Assembly (NCBI GenBank): GCA_003574885.1
Contig: PJFC01000006.1
Span: forward strand, 62,001 to 126,000
Reading direction: 5' to 3'
DNA length: 64,000 nt
DNA from: Geobacter sp.
Lineage (GTDB): Bacteria; Desulfobacterota; Desulfuromonadia; Geobacterales; Geobacteraceae
Part shown: in pieces, positions 56,715-63,938 of the stretch
Layout of the letters: each line of letters begins with the position of its first letter
Numbering within the stretch: the stretch's first letter is position 1
The notes under the pieces: model-generated
What the model saw: the letters and a program-made list of their open reading frames with translations, nothing else
Database searches by the model: none
Told to the model about the DNA's origin: nothing
Program-made: the position numbers and the translations under genes

Positions 56715-57566
56715 TCACTTCTCCTTCAACTCCTGATAAGCCCGCTCCAGATTCACGTCCCTGAACGTCTTGTATCCGGGAAGATGTTCATAGTCAGCAA
56801 GCCGGAAATTTTTCTTCAGTTGGGCAAGAGTAGCCCCCTTCTCCACGTAGCGGAGCACTTCCGTCGTGAAGTCCCGGTAAAACCGCGTAAATCGTTGAAT
56901 CCCGGAACTATCGGTGACCTTGCCGAGTCCCGGAATAACGGTCCTTGCGTCAAGTGATCCCAGAATTTCCAGGATGACGGCCCATTCACGCAAATCCCCA
57001 TCACCCATGTAACCAATCACATCGTTGTACACCAGATCCGAGGTAAACAGAACGCCGGGACCGGGCATGTAGATGAACACGTCACCACGGCTGTGTCCGA
57101 ACCCCGTGTTGCTGAGAACAATACTGACACCGTTTCGCTGCAGGGTAAGCCCCTTATCGAAGAACATGACCGGGTTGGAAAGTTCCCGATACTCACCCTT
57201 CAGCGACTGCCAGGTCTGCCAGGACGTGACGATCTCCACATTTTTCGGGAAATTGAAATCAATATGATTGAACCCCTTGTGGTGATGGGTGAGAATAACG
57301 TAGCGAAGCGGCAGTGTGGTAAGTCGGGCAATTTCAGCCAGAAGCTCCGTGGTCCCCTCGGGCGAAAAATGGGCACCGGCCAGTAGCACCTGGTCCTTTG
57401 TTATTATGATCATGGCATTGCTGGCCGCCTTCCCCGCCGGAGCGGCAATGGCGGCGTAAACACCGTCAGCGACCTTTTCAAACTGGTAATTTGCTGCTGC
57501 AGACGGTCGACTCACGAGGAACACTAGTGCCACAAAGACAATGAAAAAAGAAAATAACCGATGCAT
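56715..57566 (-). CDS. Metallo-beta-lactamase-fold secreted protein with a degenerate metal site
   Basis: A 283-residue protein with a signal peptide (FFIVFVALVFLVSRPSAAA) and a metallo-beta-lactamase fold similar to quinoprotein-relay type hydrolases. The first motif reads THHHKGFNH: the first two histidines are kept, but the following DH is GF. The third-site histidine is in GHSRGD and the bridging aspartate in LFTSDL. The last ligand, normally PGHG, is PGLG. Ligands of one metal site are lost while the other seems intact. It may bind a single metal or have a non-enzymatic role. Confidence 0.8.
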   Translation of the reverse strand: MHRLFSFFIVFVALVFLVSRPSAAANYQFEKVADGVYAAIAAPAGKAASNAMIIITKDQVLLAGAHFSPEGTTELLAEIARLTTLPLRYVILTHHHKGFNHIDFNFPKNVEIVTSWQTWQSLKGEYRELSNPVMFFDKGLTLQRNGVSIVLSNTGFGHSRGDVFIYMPGPGVLFTSDLVYNDVIGYMGDGDLREWAVILEILGSLDARTVIPGLGKVTDSSGIQRFTRFYRDFTTEVLRYVEKGATLAQLKKNFRLADYEHLPGYKTFRDVNLERAYQELKEK

Positions 57567-57701
57567 GGAAACCCCGTCATTTTTGTTCGATTGTAACAGA
57601 ACTTTTTCCCAATTGACAGGACTATGGGGACTCGGCTCGGCGGGAGCAAGGAAGATTAGTCTTGAGATACAGAATTAAATCGTGTATAAAAGATAGTTCA
57701 T

Positions 57702-57778
57702 GGGCGGTTAGCTCAGCTGGATAGAGTACAGGCCTCCGAAGCCTGGGGTCGTGGGTTCGAATCCCATGCCGCCCGCCA
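57702..57778 (+). tRNA. tRNA-Arg (anticodon CCG)
   Basis: Cloverleaf read directly: acceptor GGGCGGT pairs with GCCGCCC, the D arm contains AGCTCAGCTGGATAGAG, the anticodon stem CAGGC/GCCTG holds the loop CTCCGAA with anticodon CCG, and the T arm has GTGGGTTCGAATCCCAT. CCA is encoded at 57776-57778. A tyrosine integrase gene follows at 77 bases, so the 3' end is a probable integration site. Confidence 0.96.
57740..57778 (+). other. Probable attachment site (attL) at the 3' half of tRNA-Arg
   Basis: The anticodon-to-T-arm half of the tRNA abuts an integrase-bearing, lower-GC region. Integrases of this class commonly use this portion of tRNA genes. The matching right-end repeat is not in the window, so the exact limits are unknown. 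Confidence 0.5.
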
Positions 57779-57855
57779 TTTTTAAAGATACCGCATAGTT
57801 AGCGCTCATTTTTGGCTTGTGATACATTCTGTGTAACATAAGCCGGAGGCTAAAC

Positions 57856-59586
57856 ATGCGTGTCCACCTCGTCAAGCGCGGCAACAAATTTCAATTTTGT
57901 TGCCGCGTTCCTGTTGATGTACTGCCCTATTTCCCCCGCCCGTTAATCCGTAAGACCCTACCCGCTCCCGATGAAAAAGGCGCAAAGCTCCTAGCGACTG
58001 TGCTAGAGTACAAAACGCAGCAACTATTTTTAACGCTGAGGTCTGCCATGCTCCCTGCAAACGTGCGTCAACATCTCGTTGCTGTGTACATGAATTCCAT
58101 GCTATCGGCTCTTGAAGCTCAAGCTACGGGACAGGAGTTTACCGGCACTCCCGAAGATGTAACCGGTGCATCTGTCATCTTTGACCATTACGCCGCGGCG
58201 GGGTTGGATTGGTTTCGGCTGAATAAAAGTATAAACAAACACTCACCGGCTGAGTTTGCGGAAAATAGAAAAGCCATATCACACGACATCGCACAGAGCT
58301 ACACACGGATACTTGCCGACACGGGGGAAGGTGTTTCGGCATTCCTAATGCCGGAGCTAGCCAAAACGCTAAAGAAACGAATCAAGATAAAGTTAGAACC
58401 TGAGGATTGCCAGCAATTGAGCTTGCTATTAACCCGGCAAGATGTGCTACTTAACCGGGTGGAGGAACAGATACTAGATGGTAACTGGGATGAATTGGAG
58501 CACCAACGGGAACGGGTAAACCGTCTACTGACTACGTCTTTCTATGACTTAAAAACAGTCATAAACAGCTACATGGACTATTACATAAACTCAAAGCCAA
58601 ACGTAAAACCAGGTACAAAAGATGATATGGCAGTAGAATGCAGGACGCTGCTAGATATTTTCGGCTCCATAGACATAAATGAATTTAATACTATGGCAGC
58701 TGTCACAAAATTAAAAAGAACATTACTGAAGTACCCTAAGAATAAAGTACAGCGGTATGGCGATAAGTCTATACATGCCATAATTAAGCATGAACGTGGT
58801 TATGAAATTATAGGCGTTAAGACAGCAAACGAATACCTAAAGCGAGCAAAAGCCATCATAGACTATGCTGGGAAAGAAAAGCTAATACAGTCTGCAAATG
58901 TTTACAAAGGAGAACTGTTTAGGGTTGAGGTAGCAGAAGAGGAACAACGCCCCGCCTACGATAAGAGAGACATTGAGCAGCTAGTGGATGCTTTATGCAC
59001 TCAGCCGCTATGGCATTATGGAGAACCTAAGCCGGAGCGGTTCTGGCTGATTCTAATTGCATTGCTGCACGGGTTGCGTCTTGGCAATATAACCTCACTG
59101 AAAAAATCAGACATACAGCAAACAGACAAGGGAACATGGGTTTTTCAGCTACGGACGGGGAAGACTAAAGCAACTGTTCGCCCCGTACCCATAAGTGACA
59201 TATTGCTGCTGCTAGGGTTTACCGACTGGGTAGAGGAACTAGGACGGGAAAAGCTATTCCAAGATACGTCAAGTTCTGCGTCGGCGTGGTACAACCGCGA
59301 CGAAAAGCATCATGCCGGTTTTGAGGCACGACATGTAACCAAAGACAAGGGTAAATGCCTGTATAGCCTCAGACATAGCTTTGCCGGGAGCGTGTTTAAC
59401 CTAACGCAAGACTTCAAGGTTACTGCCGATATGATGGGGCATAGCACCGGCAAGGCCGTTACAGCGAGGTACATTAAAAACCTACTGGCGGAGAAGCTGA
59501 AAGAAATAACCGACAAGCTACAAGTTGAAGGGTTAGACCTTGACCGACTTGAGCAGCGAGCGCAAGAACTGTTTTTCACTACGTAG
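57856..59586 (+). CDS. Site-specific tyrosine recombinase (integrase)
   Basis: A 576-residue integrase of the DUF6538-type N-terminal group (VHLVKRGNKFQFCCRVPVDV). The C-terminal catalytic domain (from about residue 375) has the first arginine in LLHGLRLGNITSL, the box-II segment YSLRHSFAGSVFN with histidine-arginine residues, and the tyrosine region MMGHSTGKAVTARYIKN. It would cut and join DNA at the tRNA-Arg end. The start is preceded by GGAGG. Codon use is more AT-rich than the chromosome on its left. It is the left boundary gene of the mobile element. Confidence 0.9.
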   Translation: MRVHLVKRGNKFQFCCRVPVDVLPYFPRPLIRKTLPAPDEKGAKLLATVLEYKTQQLFLTLRSAMLPANVRQHLVAVYMNSMLSALEAQATGQEFTGTPEDVTGASVIFDHYAAAGLDWFRLNKSINKHSPAEFAENRKAISHDIAQSYTRILADTGEGVSAFLMPELAKTLKKRIKIKLEPEDCQQLSLLLTRQDVLLNRVEEQILDGNWDELEHQRERVNRLLTTSFYDLKTVINSYMDYYINSKPNVKPGTKDDMAVECRTLLDIFGSIDINEFNTMAAVTKLKRTLLKYPKNKVQRYGDKSIHAIIKHERGYEIIGVKTANEYLKRAKAIIDYAGKEKLIQSANVYKGELFRVEVAEEEQRPAYDKRDIEQLVDALCTQPLWHYGEPKPERFWLILIALLHGLRLGNITSLKKSDIQQTDKGTWVFQLRTGKTKATVRPVPISDILLLLGFTDWVEELGREKLFQDTSSSASAWYNRDEKHHAGFEARHVTKDKGKCLYSLRHSFAGSVFNLTQDFKVTADMMGHSTGKAVTARYIKNLLAEKLKEITDKLQVEGLDLDRLEQRAQELFFTT

Positions 59587-59702
59587 ACTTTGGTTTCCCC
59601 TATCGCGGGTGAGCAGAACCAAAAGCGCAACCGACCTTCAACCTCAATCCGACCCCGCCCCTACCCTAGGGGGGCTAAATACAGCTGGCTCCGAAACACA
59701 AT

Positions 59703-59737
59703 AACTGCACTACCTCTGGGTGGTGCAGTTTTTTTAT
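59703..59737 (+). terminator. Intrinsic terminator after the integrase
   Basis: AACTGCACTACC pairs with GGTGGTGCAGTT (one G-T pair, 4-base loop), followed by seven T. Confidence 0.85.
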
Positions 59738-59784
59738 CTATCGTTAGGGCGTGGCCTAGTGATAGATAACGGACCCCCAAAATA

Positions 59785-59828
59785 AACCTATCATATGGGT
59801 TGACTTTAGTATTTTGATAGGTTATTAT
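59785..59828 (+). promoter_or_regulatory. Resolvase promoter embedded in inverted TGATAG repeats (res-like site)
   Basis: TTGACT (59800-59805) and TATTAT (59823-59828) are 17 bases apart, a good sigma-70 promoter. The inverted repeat AACCTATCA (59785-59793) and TGATAGGTT (59815-59823) flanks the -35 box. Further TGATAG/CTATC copies lie at 59736-59742, 59760-59765 and 59849-59854. This could be the resolution site or the self-repression operator of the resolvase. Confidence 0.55.
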
Positions 59829-59871
59829 CAAAACATCTTTAACGCTATTGATAGAAACACAGGGGGCAATC

Positions 59872-60423
59872 ATGGCAATCATCGGGTACGCTAGGGTAAG
59901 CACTGAGGAACAGAACCTTGATGCACAACTGGAACAATTGCAGGGGGCGGATTGTGCCAAGATATACCAAGAGAAAGCAAGCGGGGTGAAAGAGGATAGG
60001 CCGGAGCTTGCAGCAATGCTGGACTATGCACGGGAAGGTGACACTGTCGTTGTGTGTAAGCTTGACCGTATCGCCCGAAGCACTAAGCACCTGCTGTCTA
60101 TCGTGGAGGGTCTAGAAAAGCGTGGCGTGGCCTTCAAGGTGCTGAATATCAACCTGGACACCTCAACCCCCACGGGTAAGCTGCTGCTCTCAATGCTGGC
60201 AGCAATAGGCCAGTTCGAGCGTGAAATGATGCTGGAGCGGCAACGGGAAGGGATACGGCAAGCCAAGAAGGCCGGGGTCTATACAGGACGTAAGCCGACT
60301 GCACAGGCTAAAGCGGCTGAGGTTATGGAGTTGTTAGGGCAAGGCGTGACAAAAGAGGCGGTTGCAAAGCAACTGGGAATAGGGGTTGCATCCGTGTACC
60401 GGATTGTAAAAGCAGCAAAGTGA
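59872..60423 (+). CDS. Serine recombinase (resolvase/invertase family)
   Basis: A 183-residue serine recombinase. The catalytic serine is in IGYARVSTEEQNLDAQ near residue 10. The active-site arginine region is VVCKLDRIARSTKHLLSIVE, and GKLLLSMLAAIGQFEREMM is the dimer-interface helix. The C-terminal helix-turn-helix is in VTKEAVAKQLGIGVASVYRI. ATG 59872 follows AGGGGG. It lies in the mobile element and would resolve cointegrates or invert DNA. Confidence 0.93.
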   Translation: MAIIGYARVSTEEQNLDAQLEQLQGADCAKIYQEKASGVKEDRPELAAMLDYAREGDTVVVCKLDRIARSTKHLLSIVEGLEKRGVAFKVLNINLDTSTPTGKLLLSMLAAIGQFEREMMLERQREGIRQAKKAGVYTGRKPTAQAKAAEVMELLGQGVTKEAVAKQLGIGVASVYRIVKAAK

Positions 60424-60454
60424 TAAAGGCGTGTACATACGAAGATGCTGAAAA

Positions 60455-60483
60455 GGCCGGGGGAATTATACCCGGTTTTTTTG
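60455..60483 (+). terminator. Intrinsic terminator after the resolvase
   Basis: CCGGG (60457-60461) pairs with CCCGG (60471-60475), followed by seven T. Confidence 0.65.
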
Positions 60484-60493
60484 AAGCATTTCC

Positions 60494-60520
60494 CTAGCAC
60501 TCTCTGGGTGGGAGTGCTAA
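60494..60520. promoter_or_regulatory. CIRCE-like inverted repeat
   Basis: CTAGCACTC, nine bases, GAGTGCTAA. This matches the CIRCE consensus TTAGCACTC-N9-GAGTGCTAA, the HrcA repressor site, in all but the first base. It sits in a 411-base gene-free stretch of the mobile element. A chance terminator hairpin is possible, but the spacing is exact. Confidence 0.5.
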
Positions 60521-60535
60521 AACTACTAATAGGTC

Positions 60536-60720
60536 CGCTGAGTTACAATTTTAATCTACTATATCTTGTGTATACTGCATGCAATTGGTTTGCGTAACTA
60601 GTTTTATATACACGTATTTTTTTATTATTAGAATTGACTAGCCACAAAATGTGGTGTAGGGTGCAGCTAAAAGAGAAAAGCCACTTTTGAGTGTTAGTGG
60701 CACTCAAAGTGGCTTTTCGG
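60536..60720 (+). ncRNA. Candidate small untranslated RNA ending in a terminator
   Basis: After the CIRCE-like site comes an AT-rich stretch without a coding frame. It ends in an excellent hairpin: AAAAGCCACTTTTGAGTG (60676-60693) pairs with CACTCAAAGTGGCTTTT (60701-60717), with one bulge. A terminator with no gene before it suggests a short RNA or an attenuator for the small gene downstream. The strand is a guess. Confidence 0.35.
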
Positions 60721-60834
60721 GACGTGAACGAGAGGTCATGCCCCATTGTCATCGGTTGACTAAAGGAAAGCATACCAGAATCCTACCTTGTTGGCAATCC
60801 TCTAATCTCCTCTCGGGAAAGGAAGTGACCACGC

Positions 60835-60945
60835 ATGAGCTCTCGTGTTCGTAGTGCGGTCACGGGCCAGTTTGTGCCGAAGAAAGAAGCACAGACCCAC
60901 CCGAAGACCACCGTCACTGAACAGGTAAAGGCACCGAAGAAGTAG
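60835..60945 (+). CDS. Small conserved mobile-element protein (36 aa)
   Basis: Encodes MSSRVRSAVTGQFVPKKEA then THPKTTVTEQVKAPKK, 36 residues, very basic. The pattern VRSAVTG.(Y/F)V...A..HP.TTVTE is familiar from many short genes of unknown function in plasmids, prophages and integrative elements. AGGAAG lies about nine bases before the ATG. It is followed by a strong hairpin and a DUF3606 gene. Confidence 0.7.
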   Translation: MSSRVRSAVTGQFVPKKEAQTHPKTTVTEQVKAPKK

Positions 60946-60957
60946 GTCTACCCCAAC

Positions 60958-60983
60958 CCGGAGGAGAGGCCTCTCTCCTCCGG
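60958..60983 (+). terminator. Hairpin between the two small element genes
   Basis: An 11-bp perfect stem (CCGGAGGAGAG / CTCTCCTCCGG) with a 4-base loop and no T run. It may be a processing or attenuation site rather than a full terminator. Confidence 0.5.
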
Positions 60984-61007
60984 CTCCCCACAAGAGGATT
61001 AAGCACA

Positions 61008-61181
61008 ATGTCTGATGACCTGAGAAAGAGAAGACCCCAAGATGCAAGCAAAATCAGTCTGACTGAGCCGTGGGAAGTGGAATACTGGACAGTGGCGCTG
61101 GGAGTTAGTTCCGCTGAGCTGAGGCGGCTAGTCCAACAGTATGGTCACAGTGCTGCCACAATCAGGAGCAAGATAAGGTGA
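61008..61181 (+). CDS. DUF3606 small protein
   Basis: A 57-residue protein: MSDDLRKRRPQDASKISLTE, then WEVEYWTVALGVSSAELRRL and VQQYGHSAATIRSKIR. This is the DUF3606 pattern (DDL, RRPQD, EVxYWTxxLGVSxxxLRxxV, GxSxxxIR). Such proteins are common on plasmids and have no known function; the helical structure suggests DNA or protein binding. AGAGGA precedes the start. A terminator follows. Confidence 0.85.
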   Translation: MSDDLRKRRPQDASKISLTEPWEVEYWTVALGVSSAELRRLVQQYGHSAATIRSKIR

Positions 61182-61186
61182 TTGTT

Positions 61187-61220
61187 AAAAAGGCCGTGGA
61201 ATCATTCCACGGCCTTTTTC
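61187..61220 (+). terminator. Intrinsic terminator after the DUF3606 gene
   Basis: A long perfect stem (AAAGGCCGTGGAA / TTCCACGGCCTTT) with a 3-base loop, then T. Confidence 0.9.
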
Positions 61221-61302
61221 TTTATTATCCCGCTATAGCGGTTGACATAGCTTCATGAAAGGCGGATATTAATTTTAATTTAATCCCTTGGAGGTAATTA
61301 TC

Positions 61303-62013
61303 ATGAAGTTGCTTGCTATGTTGTTATGCTTTGTGGGTATGGTATCAGGGTGTGCTGTAAACCTCCCGTTCAACACTCGCCTTGCTTACTCACATGTGAG
61401 CGAGGCAAAAAAGCTTGCATCTAACAAGCTTGAACCTACTTCAATTGAGTGGTCACCGGCTGATTTCCTAAACAGGGTTGATGTGCAGGGAGCGTCTGGT
61501 TTCGTTGGGGGTGGGTCGCAGACTAGAATACCGACGGGCGTAGCCTTGGCAAATCGAATAACAGAGGCGTTAGATGTTTCCATCGGGATTGATTCAAGCG
61601 CCAAGAACTTACTTGAATTGAATATTATAAGTGCTGAATCAAAGTTTGAATATTCAGCCGGAATGTTTAACGTAACGCCTGGAATAGACTATGGGTGGTG
61701 TAGTTTAGATGTAGCTTTTAACTACAACGGGACTAAATGGAATCAAAAATTCATTGCAGAGGAGAGAGATACAACTATTGGGGGAACCAGTCAGACTGGC
61801 ATACTTGAGAAAGTGTGGGATGACATTGCACTTCAGGTAGCAAAAAATGTGAGTAATAAGATTGAACAATCGGCAAAGGTCCAAAACTATAAAGGCTCAG
61901 AAGCATATCAGCTGAGACTTAAAGAAAAAGCAGCGGAAGAGGCCGCCCGTATAAAGGCGGCAGCTGAAGAAGAAGCAAAGAAAGAAGAAAGAGTAAGAAA
62001 GTACTACGAATAG
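61303..62013 (+). CDS. Element-borne lipoprotein of unknown function
   Basis: A 236-residue protein with a lipoprotein signal peptide and lipobox VSGC at residues 13-16. The mature part has a strand-rich region, and the C-terminal 50 residues are a charged helix rich in alanine, glutamate and lysine (KEKAAEEAARIKAAAEEEAK). GGAGG is eight bases before ATG 61303. I do not recognise the family. It is the longest cargo-like gene in the visible part of the element and has its own terminator. Confidence 0.78.
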   Translation: MKLLAMLLCFVGMVSGCAVNLPFNTRLAYSHVSEAKKLASNKLEPTSIEWSPADFLNRVDVQGASGFVGGGSQTRIPTGVALANRITEALDVSIGIDSSAKNLLELNIISAESKFEYSAGMFNVTPGIDYGWCSLDVAFNYNGTKWNQKFIAEERDTTIGGTSQTGILEKVWDDIALQVAKNVSNKIEQSAKVQNYKGSEAYQLRLKEKAAEEAARIKAAAEEEAKKEERVRKYYE

Positions 62014-62045
62014 AAAAAGGCCGGGGTGATTCCCCGGCCTTTCCT
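62014..62045 (+). terminator. Intrinsic terminator after the lipoprotein gene
   Basis: AAAGGCCGGGG (62016-62026) pairs with CCCCGGCCTTT (62032-62042). It may also serve the convergent small gene. Confidence 0.9.
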
Positions 62046-62048
62046 TTT

Positions 62049-62270
62049 CTAGTCCTCTGCTAACTTTAATTCGTCCTCTCTCGCAAAGTCGTCCCAATCT
62101 ACGAAGCCGTATGGATACACGTGGTTTTCCATCACCGTTGCAATCTCACATACAGTCCCTACCGGGATATTGCACTTGTCACCAGTGGCGGAACCAAAAA
62201 ACCTAACCTTATCACCAATACTAAAAGCCAGTCCCTCTGCTGTTCCCTTGACGCACTCTGCTGTCCCCAT
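62049..62270 (-). CDS. Small hypothetical protein, SH3-like
   Basis: A 73-residue acidic protein with a beta-rich pattern (FSIGDKVRFFGSATGDKCN, then GTVCEIATVMENHVYP), reminiscent of small SH3-like barrels. AGGAGGG precedes the start. Family unknown. It is the first minus-strand gene of the element seen from the left. Confidence 0.65.
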   Translation of the reverse strand: MGTAECVKGTAEGLAFSIGDKVRFFGSATGDKCNIPVGTVCEIATVMENHVYPYGFVDWDDFAREDELKLAED

Positions 62271-62459
62271 GTTGCCCTCCTAGTGTGAAATAAAAATCAT
62301 GTGAGCAACATATCATGACAAAAACCTATGTCAAGAAAATTAATTTAACGATATCAGCTAGTTATGCAAATGTGAGTGGTTAAACAGTTGTGAATATTTG
62401 CGACATAAAGCAAAAATAATGCCAACATTTCATTTTTTACTTGACAAAATCAAGAAAGT

Positions 62460-62600
62460 GTGATACCCTAAGGACAACTTTGCCAAAGCGAAGTTGTCCT
62501 AGAGAGATACTAATAGATACCTTAGGGGTACCCCATAGGGTACCCTACCGATACCCCTACCGACTGCCTACACGTACCCCAGTAACCCGATAGCTGCATC
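62460..62600. repeat. Cluster of palindromes and GATACC/TACC repeats (iteron- or operator-like)
   Basis: In a gene-free stretch of about 300 bases lie a perfect 10-bp inverted repeat (AGGACAACTT at 62471-62480, AAGTTGTCCT at 62491-62500) and two adjacent palindromes (GGGGTACCCC at 62525-62534, AGGGTACCCT at 62537-62546). The direct repeats TACCCTACCGA and TACCCCTACCGA follow. GATAC recurs at about 62462, 62506 and 62516. TTGACA at 62441 may be a -35 box. It could be a replication origin or a phage operator. Confidence 0.45.
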
Positions 62601-62816
62601 ATCACCATCCCCGTATTGATGTTCATCCCCAGCGTGCTCCTCCATCTCCTGACTATCTGCAATCACCGGTTGTGCCTTTGGTATTAGTTCCGGGTGGTTC
62701 CAACAACCGCGGTATATCTTCAAGTCTGATGCTTGCCGAAATGCACAATTGCACTTGGGGCAACTATGATGTTTGTAGTTGTTGGGAACTCTCTTTCCAC
62801 AAAATGGACATGTCAT
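62568..62816 (-). CDS. Small zinc-ribbon protein
   Basis: An 82-residue protein with CPFCGKRVP at the start, then HSCPKCNCAF, giving two CxxC pairs for zinc. The rest is acidic and unstructured-looking (DSQEMEEHAGDEHQYGDGDD). AGGAG lies before the ATG. The gene overlaps the repeat cluster on its 3' side. Family unknown. Confidence 0.65.
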   Translation of the reverse strand: MTCPFCGKRVPNNYKHHSCPKCNCAFRQASDLKIYRGCWNHPELIPKAQPVIADSQEMEEHAGDEHQYGDGDDAAIGLLGYV

Positions 62817-62939
62817 GTTTATCTCCTATATCGTTGTGCAAGCTGTTTCAGCCGTTTAGATTTGTTGGGCTAGGGGTTACCCTTCCCCCTGGCAAGTTAA
62901 TTGATGTAATGGGGTGTGTAGGGGGTTACAGCGACAAGA

Positions 62940-63167
62940 TTACGAATCTTGCGCTAGGGTGTTGCAGGGGCTGTGCGGATACAACGGGCACGATACTACG
63001 GTACAGGGTTGCAAGCCGTCGGGATACCCACCAGAGCAGTCGTAGCACTTGGCCGATATAGCTTGCTGCCGGGTTATGGATTCCCCGTGCAGGTACTTCG
63101 ATAACTCCGCCTTACCCTTTCTGCGGGGCCAGTTGGTTATGATGTTTAAAAACTCAAGTTTATTCAT
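62940..63167 (-). CDS. Phage-type small cysteine-rich protein
   Basis: A 75-residue protein with the pattern KCYDCSGGYPDGLQPC and CPLYPHSPC. The CxDCSGGYxDG...CxxxxCPLY arrangement recurs in small proteins of prophages and integrative elements, probably binding zinc. The start has only a weak ribosome site. It supports a phage or mobile-element origin for this region. Confidence 0.7.
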   Translation of the reverse strand: MNKLEFLNIITNWPRRKGKAELSKYLHGESITRQQAISAKCYDCSGGYPDGLQPCTVVSCPLYPHSPCNTLAQDS

Positions 63168-63295
63168 GGGTTAGCCTTTTTAGTGGTTGTTTTTACGAAA
63201 GTGAAAGAAAAGGGGGATACGGATGTATCCCCCTAGCGATTCAGAGGCCGCACACGGCAAATATAGGGGCCGTGTGGGTGTGTTTGGCGGGTCTT

Positions 63296-63850
63296 TTATG
63301 GTTTAGTCGGGTCGTAGGGTCTAACCGATGCCAGAACGTCAAACCCCGTAATGGGATAGGTATCCTCCACCACGTACATCTCCCCTGATTTCCGGATAAT
63401 GCTTCCGACGGTCAAGCCGTAACCTTTCAAAGCGCAAAGCTTACCATCTCGGAAAACCACGGGTATACCTGTGGAGGTCGTGCGGTGCCGGTACGTGGTT
63501 GCATTTGGCTTGCCGGGCGTGGTGCCTACTACGTCTTTTGTTATGATGTCAATGGTTCCCTGGACAGCAACAACAGTAGCTTTTAGTCGGCCTGCTTGGG
63601 TTTCGACGCCAGTAATGATTAAATCACCGCTACCCGTGTCGGCTTGAATGCGGTGGCCGGTGTAGATGTTGGCCGATGTGTCAAGGTAAACCGTATCTTT
63701 GTCTGTGGGGTCGGAGAGGAGCTTAAACAGCTTAGAGCCGCCGTACAGGTGGTAATCGGTGCCTTTCCTAGCGAGTTCGTTAATGCGGTTGGCGGTAAGT
63801 GTGGTTAGCTGTTTGTGATAGCTGTCGAGGTCTTTGTCGGTGTATTTCAT
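63296..63850 (-). CDS. Element-borne hypothetical protein
   Basis: A 184-residue soluble protein with many beta-strand-like segments (YLDTSANIYTGHRIQADTGS, then VFRDGKLCALKGYGLTVG). AAAGGAA is nine bases before the ATG. I do not recognise the family; a structural or regulatory phage role is possible. GGGGCCGTGT hairpin motifs lie on both sides (near 63266 and 63889-63938). Confidence 0.7.
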   Translation of the reverse strand: MKYTDKDLDSYHKQLTTLTANRINELARKGTDYHLYGGSKLFKLLSDPTDKDTVYLDTSANIYTGHRIQADTGSGDLIITGVETQAGRLKATVVAVQGTIDIITKDVVGTTPGKPNATTYRHRTTSTGIPVVFRDGKLCALKGYGLTVGSIIRKSGEMYVVEDTYPITGFDVLASVRPYDPTKP

Positions 63851-63888
63851 TGTGTATTTCCTTTGTATTTTAGTTAGTTAAGTAAGAT

Positions 63889-63938
63889 GGGGCCGTGTAC
63901 CGACCGACCGCCCCCGCAGACAGACAGCACACGGCCCC
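63889..63938. repeat. Inverted repeat upstream of the last gene
   Basis: GGGGCCGTGT (63889-63898) is matched exactly by ACACGGCCCC (63929-63938). The same GGGGCCGTGT string recurs near 63266-63275. It may be a terminator for a minus-strand gene beyond the window or an operator of the element. Confidence 0.45.

Noticed and set aside
60802-61047. An 81-codon minus-strand frame opposite the small element genes
   Set aside because: The plus strand holds two small genes with ribosome sites and known family patterns; the minus frame is their shadow.
62672-63061. A 129-codon plus-strand frame near the phage-type genes
   Set aside because: It is opposite two minus-strand cysteine-rich genes with better ribosome sites and motifs.
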